A stretch of 64,000 nt of DNA from an uncultured Bacteroidales bacterium (GTDB lineage: Bacteria > Bacteroidota > Bacteroidia > Bacteroidales > Paludibacteraceae). A program made the position numbers and the translations under genes. Within the stretch, counting starts at the first letter, position 1, and each line of letters begins with the position of its first letter. The stretch is taken from NCBI GenBank assembly GCA_902799875.1, contig CADCCH010000002.1:25541-89540 (forward strand), given 5' to 3'. Below the pieces are notes generated by a model. That model saw nothing but the letters and a program-made list of their open reading frames with translations, was not told the origin of the DNA and searched no databases. Below are positions 53,861-62,257 of this stretch, piece by piece.

Positions 53861-55598
53861 TGCTTGCGCCAAGACCATGTATCTGAATACAGGTGGATCT
53901 TCCCTTTGGGAAAAAGACAACGCGAACAAGTTCGCAGTATGGTATTGGCACGGGTCTAATCAGGGAGAATGGTCCACTTGGATGACCCGTGCGGAAGGTA
54001 ACGTATGGCAAACATCGGTTAGTGAAGCATGTGATCATGTCATCTTCTGCCGTTTTGACAACTCTATGAGTACCCCCGATTGGGGCGATAACAAGGTGTG
54101 GAACAAATCCGCAGATTTGGAGATCTCTTCGGGACAAAACTTATATACCGTGACCGATTGGGAAAACGGTACCTGGTCCGTTTACGGCGAAGAGCCGGGT
54201 GGAGGTAAAGAACCCGTGACGCCGACCGATTATTCCACCGCCGTGCCGAGTCAGTGCGAAGACGTCATGCTGCAGGCATTCTACTGGATGAGTTTCCGCG
54301 ATGACCGCGGATTCGGTAACACCAAATGGGCGACCCTGACTGGTCAGGCATCGGAGATTGGTACGTATTTTGACCTGGTGTGGCTCCCGCCTTCTCATGA
54401 ACCGAAAGACGAAATGGGATACATCGCCAGTTGCTACAGTACCCAATCTACCGGTGGTACCTTTGGTAAGAGAAACGCGTTGGACGCACTTATCGCTGCT
54501 TTACATACCAACGGTGTACGCGTGATCGCAGATATCGTGATTAACCATTGCGGAAACAATAACTCCGCATGTAATTATAACTACTTGAACTTCGGTTCTT
54601 TCGGTACGTTCCAACCGGAGGAAAGCTGGATGACATCCGATGATGAGGGTGTAAGCAGACATGGTTGTTCCGGTGGTAGTAACGCCGATGACGGACAGAA
54701 TACCGGATTTACCAATTATGAGGCTGCGCGTGACTGGGACCATCAGAATACGAAGGTGCAGAATATGTGCAAGGCGTATCTGAAATGGATGAAAGCAGAT
54801 ATCCAGTACGACGGATTCCGGTATGACTATGCCGGTGGTTTTAAGACCAGTCACATCAATGACTATAACAAGGAAGCGAAACCCTATTTCTCAGTCATGG
54901 AATACTGGTATGACAATTCAGCCAGCGTGATCAAGAACCGTATAGATGATGCCGGTAAGAACACCTTGGCATTCGATTTCCCGGGTCGTATAACGGCCTT
55001 CAAAAACGGTATCGCGAAAGGTAGTTACGACAATTGCAAGAGCGCCGGTCTGCGTGGACAGGGGTACAGCAAATATGCAGTAACGTTCATCGATAACCAT
55101 GATACCTTCCAGCGTACGAACACCACTTCGGATATTTTGGATAAGACGGACGGATCGTCTATCAACAACAAGAGCGTGATTCTACAATGTAACGCCTATC
55201 TGCTGTCGATGCCGGGTGTGCCCTGCGTCTTCTATCCGCACTGGTACAAGTACAAAGCGGAGATCAAGAAGATGATCGAGGCACGTAAGAAAGCCGGTAT
55301 CCATTCGGAGAGTGCTGTGACCGAAGAGTCCGGAAACGGTTATTATCGTGCAACCATCCAGGGTAAATACGGTAGCGTGAAACTGATGCTCGGTTCGGCT
55401 GCTTCGGATGCGGCTCCCGCAGGTTACACCGAAGCCATCAAGGATTCCGGTTTCGCGATGTATTATACCGGTAACAGTTCATGGGCGGTAGAGCAGGTGA
55501 ACACCAACGCAAAGAGCGAAAAGTTCCTCAAGGACGGTCAACTGTTTATCCGCTGTGGAGAGAAAATATATGACGCGCAAGGACGCATCGTTAAATAA
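53775..55598 (+). CDS. Secreted GH13 alpha-amylase with N-terminal starch-binding module
   Basis: A 607-residue enzyme. A CBM26-like module (residues about 34-140, TMYLNTGGSSLWEKDN) precedes the GH13 barrel, with Asp in YDGFRYDYAGG (about 348), Glu in VMEYWYDN (about 376) and Asp in FIDNHDTFQR (about 441). It ends in the shared signature DGQLFIRCGEKIYDAQGRIV. The proposed start at 53775 gives a plausible signal peptide (ISLLSTTVLCTMFLVASSDA) entirely within the 86-nt overlap with the upstream amylase. A later ATG would lose the signal peptide. It is closely related in design to its neighbour but has fewer accessory modules. Confidence 0.88.
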   Translation: MKRINLSSTVISLLSTTVLCTMFLVASSDACAKTMYLNTGGSSLWEKDNANKFAVWYWHGSNQGEWSTWMTRAEGNVWQTSVSEACDHVIFCRFDNSMSTPDWGDNKVWNKSADLEISSGQNLYTVTDWENGTWSVYGEEPGGGKEPVTPTDYSTAVPSQCEDVMLQAFYWMSFRDDRGFGNTKWATLTGQASEIGTYFDLVWLPPSHEPKDEMGYIASCYSTQSTGGTFGKRNALDALIAALHTNGVRVIADIVINHCGNNNSACNYNYLNFGSFGTFQPEESWMTSDDEGVSRHGCSGGSNADDGQNTGFTNYEAARDWDHQNTKVQNMCKAYLKWMKADIQYDGFRYDYAGGFKTSHINDYNKEAKPYFSVMEYWYDNSASVIKNRIDDAGKNTLAFDFPGRITAFKNGIAKGSYDNCKSAGLRGQGYSKYAVTFIDNHDTFQRTNTTSDILDKTDGSSINNKSVILQCNAYLLSMPGVPCVFYPHWYKYKAEIKKMIEARKKAGIHSESAVTEESGNGYYRATIQGKYGSVKLMLGSAASDAAPAGYTEAIKDSGFAMYYTGNSSWAVEQVNTNAKSEKFLKDGQLFIRCGEKIYDAQGRIVK

Positions 55599-55629
55599 AA
55601 ACAATTAATAATTTTAAACATTTATTATC

Positions 55630-56589
55630 ATGAAAAAATTCTATTCTTTAGTGATGGCAATGACGCTGATGACTAGCTCAACGTTTGCTACAACGATTTA
55701 TTGTAAGATGGCGCAAGACTGGTGGAAATCAGATGGCGCTGCTGTCGGTGCTTACGCATGGAAAGGCGATGGCGATTCCGCTGAGAAAAACGCTAATTGG
55801 CCGGGTGAGCGCATGACTCCTACCAACCAGGCGGATGTTTGGGCCGTAGATATCGATCTTACGAAGTACGAGAAGATTATCTTCACGCGTGTAAATGGTT
55901 CAGGTGATGTGGCAGATTGGGGCGCTAAGACGAAAGATCTGGTACTTCCGACAGATGGCAAGAACCTCTTTACAATTACCACTTCGACCGAAGTATGGGG
56001 TGATCCGGGCTGCGATGGCGAATGGTCTGTATTGGGTGATGAACCGGGTCCCGGTCCGCAACCGCAACCCTCAGACGCCTATGACTATTACCTGATGGGT
56101 AACATCGATGGTACAGGCGCCGGCGATATCACCACTCCGACCGACAATGAGTTGTTCGAGTGCGGTAAACTGACCTATTCCTTCCCGGGTAACGAGTTAG
56201 ATGGCGGTAGAGGTTATTTCTTCGTAATGCGCTGTGACGCCGGTTCGAAAGTAGGTACCGGTTATATGGGAACGGCAGATATGCGTGATGTAACCAATGC
56301 TACACTCCTTTCGCAGGCTACCCATCAAGGACTTTTTGGTAAAATGGCAATTGTTGGTCCGGAGGTAACGTTCTATCTCTATTACGGCAACAGCGATGAT
56401 GAGCTGATCCTTTCTACCGAAGAACTGGAAGGCAAGACCTTAGTCGGCAACTGCGGTGGTACCGATCCTGGAACCGAGGCTGTTGAGAACACGGTAGTGA
56501 AGACCGATGCGCGCAAGGCGATTATTGACGGTCGTTTGGTCATCATCCGCGGTGAGCAGATGTTCGACGCTACGGGTCGCGCGTTATAA
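55630..56589 (+). CDS. Secreted starch-binding-module protein without catalytic domain (319 aa)
   Basis: A signal peptide (SLVMAMTLMTSSTFA) is followed by a CBM26-like module (TIYCKMAQDWWKSDGAAVGA; FTRVNGSGDVADWGAKT, residues about 20-140). A Pro-rich linker (PGPGPQPQP) leads to a second beta module (YYLMGNIDGTGAGDITTPTD). The tail is DGRLVIIRGEQMFDATGRAL. No catalytic residues are seen. It probably holds starch at the cell surface for the amylases encoded on either side, with the same C-terminal signature. Confidence 0.82.
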   Translation: MKKFYSLVMAMTLMTSSTFATTIYCKMAQDWWKSDGAAVGAYAWKGDGDSAEKNANWPGERMTPTNQADVWAVDIDLTKYEKIIFTRVNGSGDVADWGAKTKDLVLPTDGKNLFTITTSTEVWGDPGCDGEWSVLGDEPGPGPQPQPSDAYDYYLMGNIDGTGAGDITTPTDNELFECGKLTYSFPGNELDGGRGYFFVMRCDAGSKVGTGYMGTADMRDVTNATLLSQATHQGLFGKMAIVGPEVTFYLYYGNSDDELILSTEELEGKTLVGNCGGTDPGTEAVENTVVKTDARKAIIDGRLVIIRGEQMFDATGRAL

Positions 56590-56653
56590 TATATAAGGAA
56601 TATATAATATAAAGATATATATACTTAATCTAATTTATCTAAAATCGAAAATC

Positions 56654-58364
56654 ATGAGAAAAATTCTTTCTTTACTGATGGTCTCTTTGATGGCAGTTTT
56701 CAACCTGTCGGCTAAGACGCTGTATCTGGCGCCTAACGACGGTTGGAAGTCAGACGGAGCCCGCTTCGCTGTGTATGCATTTGGCAGCGGCGACGCCTGG
56801 TATTCGATGACTGCTGTTGAAGGAGAAGACGGTTTGTATCAAGCAGCTGTCGATGACAAGTACACGACAGTCATCTTCTGCCGTATGAATGGTTCTGCAG
56901 CGGAGAACAACTGGGACAACAGGTACAATCAGACTCAAAACATGGACATTGAGGCTGACAAGAACTTGTGTAACATCTCCGGCTGGGACAATGCCGGTGC
57001 ATGGGGCGTTTATACCCCTGCAGCTCCTGCTGACGAGTGGGCAGAAATTAAGTTCACAGCAGCTACAACAAAAGACACTGATGGTAAGCCGTTCAATGAC
57101 AGCGTGTTTACAGCAGCAAGTAGTACATTTGCGCTTCGTATTACAGATACAAAGGGAGCGTTTGCTTCGGATGCTAACCCTGCAAGTTTCGGTTCTGTTG
57201 AGGACCGTCATGACTATACGCACCGTCTCAAAACAGGTGGTAAGAGCAGCAAAAACAGTTCTTTGAAACTTACTATCCCTGCTGATGGTCAGTTACGTAT
57301 AGCTGTTCGGACCGGTAGTAATAGTGCTACCGATCGTACGCTTGTTATTAAGCAGGGTGATACACTCTACAACCAAGTAGTGGTTGAGGCTGATACGATT
57401 GTTGGTGTAACCAGCCCGCGTATTTACAAATATGTTGAGGTATACGTACATGCAGGTGAGGTGGAAGTAACCTATCCTGTCAATGGTTTGAATTTTTATG
57501 GTTTCGCTTTCAAGGAAGGTGAAATACCACCGGTAGTGAATTATGAGACGTTGAAGCTCGTACCGGGCGTATGGGACGAGGCAGATGCTAAGATGGCGGT
57601 ATACGTATGGGGCGACGAAATCGAGGCAGGTTGGTCAGCATTCTTTGCCGGCGAAGGTGATACGTTGAGTGCGTTGATCAACGAGAAGGCAGATTCGATG
57701 GTACTGGTACGCTTCAATCCTGAAGTAGCAGCTCCGACCTGGGAGAACGAAAATCAGAACGTATGGAACAAGATCGATAAGATTGAGATTGACCACGAAG
57801 GTCTGGTATACACAGTAACCGACGAACAAGATCGATAAGATTGAGATTGACCACGAAGGTCTGGTATACACAGTAACCGACTGGGCAGCAGGTCAATGGG
57901 ATCCGTACGTAGCACCGGAACCGCCGGTATTGGAAGACGGTTATTACCTGATTGGTTTGACCGGTTGGGATATAAATGCTCTGAACGCAAGTCTCAAACT
58001 TGAGCTCAATACCGCCGCTGCGGAAGGTGCAGAAGAGTATATGATCGGTGCTACTCTGGCAGAGGGCAATGAGTTTAAGATTGTTAGCGTGGCTAACGAT
58101 GCTATCGTTACCTGGTATCCGGGAGATGGCATGCCGAATTACACGGTTGATGCTAACCATGCCGGTCAGAAGACCATTTACTTCCGTCCGGAAGGTGGCA
58201 TGGAAGGCTGGCACCAAGGTTATATCTGGGTAGATTCGAATGAGACTACCTCTATGATCAACACCGAGGCAGAGAACGTAACCGTTAAACAGCTTTACAA
58301 CGGTCAGGTAATCATCCGCCGCGGTGAGCGAGTTTATACGGTCATGGGACAATTGATTAAATAA
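56654..58364 (+). pseudogene. Starch-binding multimodule protein interrupted by a 58-bp tandem duplication
   Basis: The frame opens with a signal peptide (LSLLMVSLMAVFNLSA) and a CBM26-like module (KTLYLAPNDGWKSDGARFAV). A second related module (VWDEADAKMAVYVWGDEIEA) stops at 57838 inside the second copy of a 58-bp direct repeat (57766-57823 and 57824-57881). Removing one copy restores a single frame of 550 residues. That frame continues with TVTDWAAGQW, a SusE/F-like module (DGYYLIGLTGWDINALNASL) and the shared tail NGQVIIRRGERVYTVMGQLI. The event looks recent because both copies are identical. It may be a loss of function, a reversible switch or an assembly error. Confidence 0.88.
57766..57881 (+). 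repeat. Perfect 58-bp tandem duplication
   Basis: Two identical adjacent 58-bp copies with the junction at 57823/57824. The unit is not a multiple of three and creates the stop at 57836-57838. Confidence 0.95.
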
Positions 58365-58389
58365 TCAAGCGTCTAAAATCTAAAAAATG

Positions 58390-58419
58390 GCGGGCAGTTG
58401 CAAAACTGCTCGCTTTTTT
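58390..58419 (+). terminator. Terminator closing the starch-binding operon
   Basis: Stem GCGGGCAGTT / AACTGCTCGC with a GCAA loop (one G-U pair) followed by six T. It separates the upstream starch genes from the next promoter. Confidence 0.9.
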
Positions 58420-58420
58420 C

Positions 58421-58451
58421 TTGCACATATCAAAAAAAAGTTGTATCTTTG
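58421..58451 (+). promoter_or_regulatory. Promoter of the third GH13 gene
   Basis: -33 TTG at 58421-58423, 20 bp, and -7 TATCTTTG at 58444-58451. A 39-nt leader precedes the ATG. Confidence 0.8.
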
Positions 58452-58490
58452 CAGCCGAATAGTGAAAATCGACTTAACTGATATATTATT

Positions 58491-60944
58491 ATGAAAAAAC
58501 TTGCATTATTTCTTCTGTGTTTCTTAGCACTTAGCGCAGCAGCACAAGTCTTTACTGATCCTGCTATTATCGAGAAGGGTTACGCAGGTCAGATTAAGTT
58601 TACATACGACCCAAGTTTGAGTAAAGGAAAAGCTATGGTCAATGCAACCGAGTGCTACTCTCACATGGGTTTGATAACCGCCTCTTCCAAGGATAATGGT
58701 GATTGGAAATATATCCAAAGTGGAGAGAAGGATTGGGGAACTAAAAAAGAACCCAAATGGAATAAAGTAGGTTCGAACTGGGAGTTGACCATCCCGAGTA
58801 TCTATTCCTTTTTCGGCTGCCCGACGACAGAAGATATCACCGCTATCGCCATGGTGTTCCATGACGGAAACGGAAGTTCTTCGAAGGAAGGAAAGGATAT
58901 TAATGGCAATAACATCCTCCTTTTCTTAGATGAAGAGAATATTCCCGTGGATATATGGGAGGGCTTTACCCCTGCAACGGTAGTGAATGAGCCGCGTCCG
59001 AGTGACGTGGTCAATGGTATCTACTACGATCCGAATGATCCGACCGTAGTAACCCTCTGTACGTACGCAGCCAACAAGACGGCAGCTGCTAAGCATGTGT
59101 TCGTTCTCGGCGATATGACCAATTGGAAACTAAGTAACGATTATCAGCTGAAGAAGGACGGTAACTATTTCTGGATCAAGCTTACCGGTCTGGAGCCCGG
59201 TAAGGAGTATCGCTTCCAATACGCTATTGAGCGTGCGGACGGTGAGCATGTACAGATATCCGATCTATTTTCGGAGAAAGTAGTGAGCCCAAATGATCAG
59301 TTAGCTCGCAAGGCGGATCCTACCCTCATCGGTTATCCGCTGAGAGGTGCGGACGGCGGTTATGTGACCGTTATTCAACCGGGTAAACCGGCTTTCCAGT
59401 GGTCTGACGCAACGCTTAACTTCAAGCGCCCGAACAAAGATAACCTGATTATCTACGAGCTCTGGGCGTATGATCATACGGGAGAGCGTACGCTGGCCGG
59501 TTTGACAGCACGTATGGAGTATTTCAAGAACTTGGGTATCAATGCGATCGAACTCATGCCGATGTGCGAGTTTGAGTATCCGGACGGTTGGGGTTACTCG
59601 CCGACGCATTATTTCGCTTCGCATAAAGCCTGCGGTTCATCGGAACAACTCAAGACCTTCATCGATGAGTGTCACAAGAACAATATCGCAGTCATCATCG
59701 ATATGGTGCTGAACCATGCTACGGGTCTTAACCCGATGAATAAACTCTATCCGTTGGCGCAGAACCCGTGGTTCAATGTGACTCCTCCTCATGGCGATAA
59801 CGTGTTTGAAGATTGGAACCATGATTTTGAACCCGCGCATGAGATGTTTACGCGTGTCTTCCAATACTGGCTCAAGGAGTATAAAGTGGACGGTTTCCGT
59901 CTCGACTTAAGTCATGGTTTGTGCGGTCCGACCGATGATGCAGTAGCAAACCTGAAAGACTATTACCAGAATGGTGTCAAGGCTGTCTCTCCGGATGCTT
60001 ATATGATTTTGGAGCACTGGGGTAAGGATGCAGCCAGCCGCGCCGCTGCTTTGGCTAACGAAGGAATGATGCCTTGGGCTAAATATAACTACGAGTTCGC
60101 ACAGGTGGCTATGGGATATACGGATAAATCCGATATTGCCGGTGCGAATAGAGACAAGTATATCTCCTATGCGGAGAGCCACGATGAAGAACGCAATTGC
60201 GCCAAAGTGAAAATGTGGGGCGCCGGCAACCTGCATAGTGACGAGGCTGCACGCGTCAGACGTGCGCCGCTGGTAGTGGGTCTGTTAACCATGTTGGACG
60301 GTCCGAAGATGCTCTATCATTACGAGGAGTTAGGCTTTGACTATTCGAAGTACCAAGACATGTATGGTCGTTGGGGTAACGATGATGAAGACGAATATAA
60401 GGCTGGCAAGAACTATGGAGTAACACCGGATATACAGGAGGCTGTGAAAATGTATCCCAAACACCGTCCGGAACTTTGGATCAGAGGCGGTGTCCGTATG
60501 GAATCCTACTGCACGATTGCGAAGATTCTTCAACTTCGTACGCGTATCATGCCGGAAGTGTTTGAGGGCAATCCTACGGATTATGCACTGAGTAGCGGTT
60601 GGGTGCGCCGTATCCAGTGGGGTAGTAAAGTGTTCGCAGCAGGAAACATGTCCGCTACCGATGTACAGACCGTCGCGTTACCATCCGGTACCTGGTATGA
60701 TTATCTGGCAGGCGGTGTAGCCGCTCCGGCCAACTGTACCCTCCAACCGGGTGAGATCAAGGTATTTACCGGCTCGCAGATCGTTCCGCCGGTTATCCCG
60801 GCTTCCTATGAGTACTCGGAGGATATCGACGATATTATCTGGGAGAACACCTCTTCCGCGGCTTTCAAGATCATCCGCAACGGTCAGGTGCTCATCGTGC
60901 GCGACAACCAGATGTATGACCTGATGGGTAGAAGAGTGAAATAA
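58491..60944 (+). CDS. Secreted GH13 enzyme (pullulanase/isoamylase-like or amylase) with CBM48-like domain
   Basis: An 817-residue enzyme. A signal peptide (LALFLLCFLALSAAAQ) precedes an N-terminal beta domain. A CBM48-like domain (residues about 195-265, KHVFVLGDMTNWKLSNDYQL) is followed by the GH13 barrel: IIYELWAYDHTGERT, VVLNH-type block IDMVLNHATG, nucleophile Asp in VDGFRLDLSHG (about 470), Glu in MILEHWG (about 506) and Asp in AESHDEERN (about 565). The tail is NGQVLIVRDNQMYDLMGRRV. The CBM48-like domain suggests an enzyme acting on branched alpha-glucan, but specificity cannot be fixed. Its stop overlaps the next ATG (TAATG). Confidence 0.9.
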   Translation: MKKLALFLLCFLALSAAAQVFTDPAIIEKGYAGQIKFTYDPSLSKGKAMVNATECYSHMGLITASSKDNGDWKYIQSGEKDWGTKKEPKWNKVGSNWELTIPSIYSFFGCPTTEDITAIAMVFHDGNGSSSKEGKDINGNNILLFLDEENIPVDIWEGFTPATVVNEPRPSDVVNGIYYDPNDPTVVTLCTYAANKTAAAKHVFVLGDMTNWKLSNDYQLKKDGNYFWIKLTGLEPGKEYRFQYAIERADGEHVQISDLFSEKVVSPNDQLARKADPTLIGYPLRGADGGYVTVIQPGKPAFQWSDATLNFKRPNKDNLIIYELWAYDHTGERTLAGLTARMEYFKNLGINAIELMPMCEFEYPDGWGYSPTHYFASHKACGSSEQLKTFIDECHKNNIAVIIDMVLNHATGLNPMNKLYPLAQNPWFNVTPPHGDNVFEDWNHDFEPAHEMFTRVFQYWLKEYKVDGFRLDLSHGLCGPTDDAVANLKDYYQNGVKAVSPDAYMILEHWGKDAASRAAALANEGMMPWAKYNYEFAQVAMGYTDKSDIAGANRDKYISYAESHDEERNCAKVKMWGAGNLHSDEAARVRRAPLVVGLLTMLDGPKMLYHYEELGFDYSKYQDMYGRWGNDDEDEYKAGKNYGVTPDIQEAVKMYPKHRPELWIRGGVRMESYCTIAKILQLRTRIMPEVFEGNPTDYALSSGWVRRIQWGSKVFAAGNMSATDVQTVALPSGTWYDYLAGGVAAPANCTLQPGEIKVFTGSQIVPPVIPASYEYSEDIDDIIWENTSSAAFKIIRNGQVLIVRDNQMYDLMGRRVK

Positions 60945-61588
60945 TGTATATCGCGATTGCCGGAAATATCGGAGCAGGAAAGACGACGCTGACCAAGATG
61001 TTAGCGAAGTACTACGGGTGGGAGCCGCGCTTTGAGAGCGTGAGCTTCAACCCCTATCTCGAAGATTATTACGGCGATATCAACCGCTGGGCGTTCTGCC
61101 TTGAGACCTATTTCCTCAAGGAGCGTTTCAAAGATATGCTGGCGGTGCAGAAAGCGACACACACCATCGTGCAGGACCGCTCGATCTTTGAAGGCGTTTA
61201 TGTGTTCGTACGCAATAACTATGAACGCGGTGACCTGTCCGAACGCGATTATACGACCTTCATGGAGCTGTTCGACCTCATGAAATCGCAGATGAAAATG
61301 CCCGATATGATGATCTACCTTCGTAAATCCGTACCGGCGCTCATCGCGCAGATCCAGAAACGCGGACGGGACTATGAGCAGACCATGCAGATCGATTACC
61401 TCAAGGACCTCAATGACAAATACGAGGATTTCATCTTCCATAAGTACGAAGGTCGCGTGCTGGTGATCGAATCCGACGGAATGGACTTTGAGAATAACCC
61501 CGCTGATTTCCGCAAAGTGATTGACCGCGTCGATGCGGAGCTTTTCGGACTCTTCAGCGAGAATAATTGGTCCTTAAACATTCAATAG
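60944..61588 (+). CDS. Deoxynucleoside kinase (first of a tandem pair)
   Basis: A 214-residue kinase of the dNK/dGK-dCK family, which phosphorylates deoxynucleosides for salvage. The P loop is GNIGAGKTTL near residue 7. The base-recognition and catalytic block is VQDRSIFEGVYVF (DRS motif), and the lid is QIQKRGRDYEQ. Its start overlaps the stop of the GH13 gene, so it is read from the same transcript, an odd pairing of polysaccharide enzyme and nucleotide salvage. Its paralogue follows after 21 nt. Confidence 0.92.
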   Translation: MYIAIAGNIGAGKTTLTKMLAKYYGWEPRFESVSFNPYLEDYYGDINRWAFCLETYFLKERFKDMLAVQKATHTIVQDRSIFEGVYVFVRNNYERGDLSERDYTTFMELFDLMKSQMKMPDMMIYLRKSVPALIAQIQKRGRDYEQTMQIDYLKDLNDKYEDFIFHKYEGRVLVIESDGMDFENNPADFRKVIDRVDAELFGLFSENNWSLNIQ

Positions 61589-61605
61589 TAAACATTCAAC
61601 ATTAC
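61578..61605. repeat. 7-bp repeat between the two kinase genes
   Basis: ACATTCA, ATAGTAA, ACATTCA, ACATTAC. It contains the first kinase stop codon and most of the intergenic gap. Confidence 0.7.
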
Positions 61606-61609
61606 GAAT

Positions 61610-62257
61610 ATGCATATAGCAGTAGCAGGAAACATCGGTTGTGGTAAAACCACACTGACCAACATGTTAGCCAAACATTACGGCTGGGAACCGCGTTTCG
61701 AGAGCGTGGAGTATAACCCCTATCTGGAGGATTTCTACGGAGACATGGCTCGCTGGTCGTTCAACCTTCAGGTCTATTTCCTCAATAAGCGTTTCAAAGA
61801 CGTGGTGGAGATCGGCAAGGAGAACAAGTACATCATCCAGGACCGTACCATCTACGAGGATGCACGTATTTTCGCGCCTAACCTCCACGAACAGGGCTTT
61901 ATGTCCGACCGCGATTTTGAGAACTATCGCGACCTGTTTGACCTGATGATGTCGCTCGTTAAGATGCCGGACCTCCTTATCTACGTGCGCGCATCCCTGC
62001 CGACACTCGTGTCGCAGATCCAGAAACGCGGACGCGGCTACGAGCAGTCTATTCGTATGGATTACCTCCAGGGACTCAACGACAAGTATGAGAACTGGAT
62101 CAAGGATTATAAAGGCAAACTGCTCATCGTGGAAGGCGATAAGATCAAGTTCGGCGATAACCCGGAGGATTTCCGTTGGGTAACCGATCGCATCGATGCC
62201 GAGCTCTTCGGTCTCTTCCCCTTTGAGTCCGATGCCCAAACCGGCAAAGAGATTTGA
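61610..62257 (+). CDS. Deoxynucleoside kinase (second of a tandem pair)
   Basis: A 215-residue paralogue of the preceding kinase with the same motifs (GNIGCGKTTL, IQDRTIYEDARIF, QIQKRGRGYEQ). The substitution of DRT for DRS and of the surrounding residues suggests a different base preference. Tandem kinases of this family can form heterodimers in other bacteria; that is only a possibility here. Its stop overlaps the TTG start of the recombinase gene. Confidence 0.92.
   Translation: MHIAVAGNIGCGKTTLTNMLAKHYGWEPRFESVEYNPYLEDFYGDMARWSFNLQVYFLNKRFKDVVEIGKENKYIIQDRTIYEDARIFAPNLHEQGFMSDRDFENYRDLFDLMMSLVKMPDLLIYVRASLPTLVSQIQKRGRGYEQSIRMDYLQGLNDKYENWIKDYKGKLLIVEGDKIKFGDNPEDFRWVTDRIDAELFGLFPFESDAQTGKEI

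Noticed and set aside
53775..55598. The two adjacent amylases as one gene broken by frameshift
   Set aside because: The first ends in a complete C-terminal signature and the second begins with its own signal peptide and starch-binding module.
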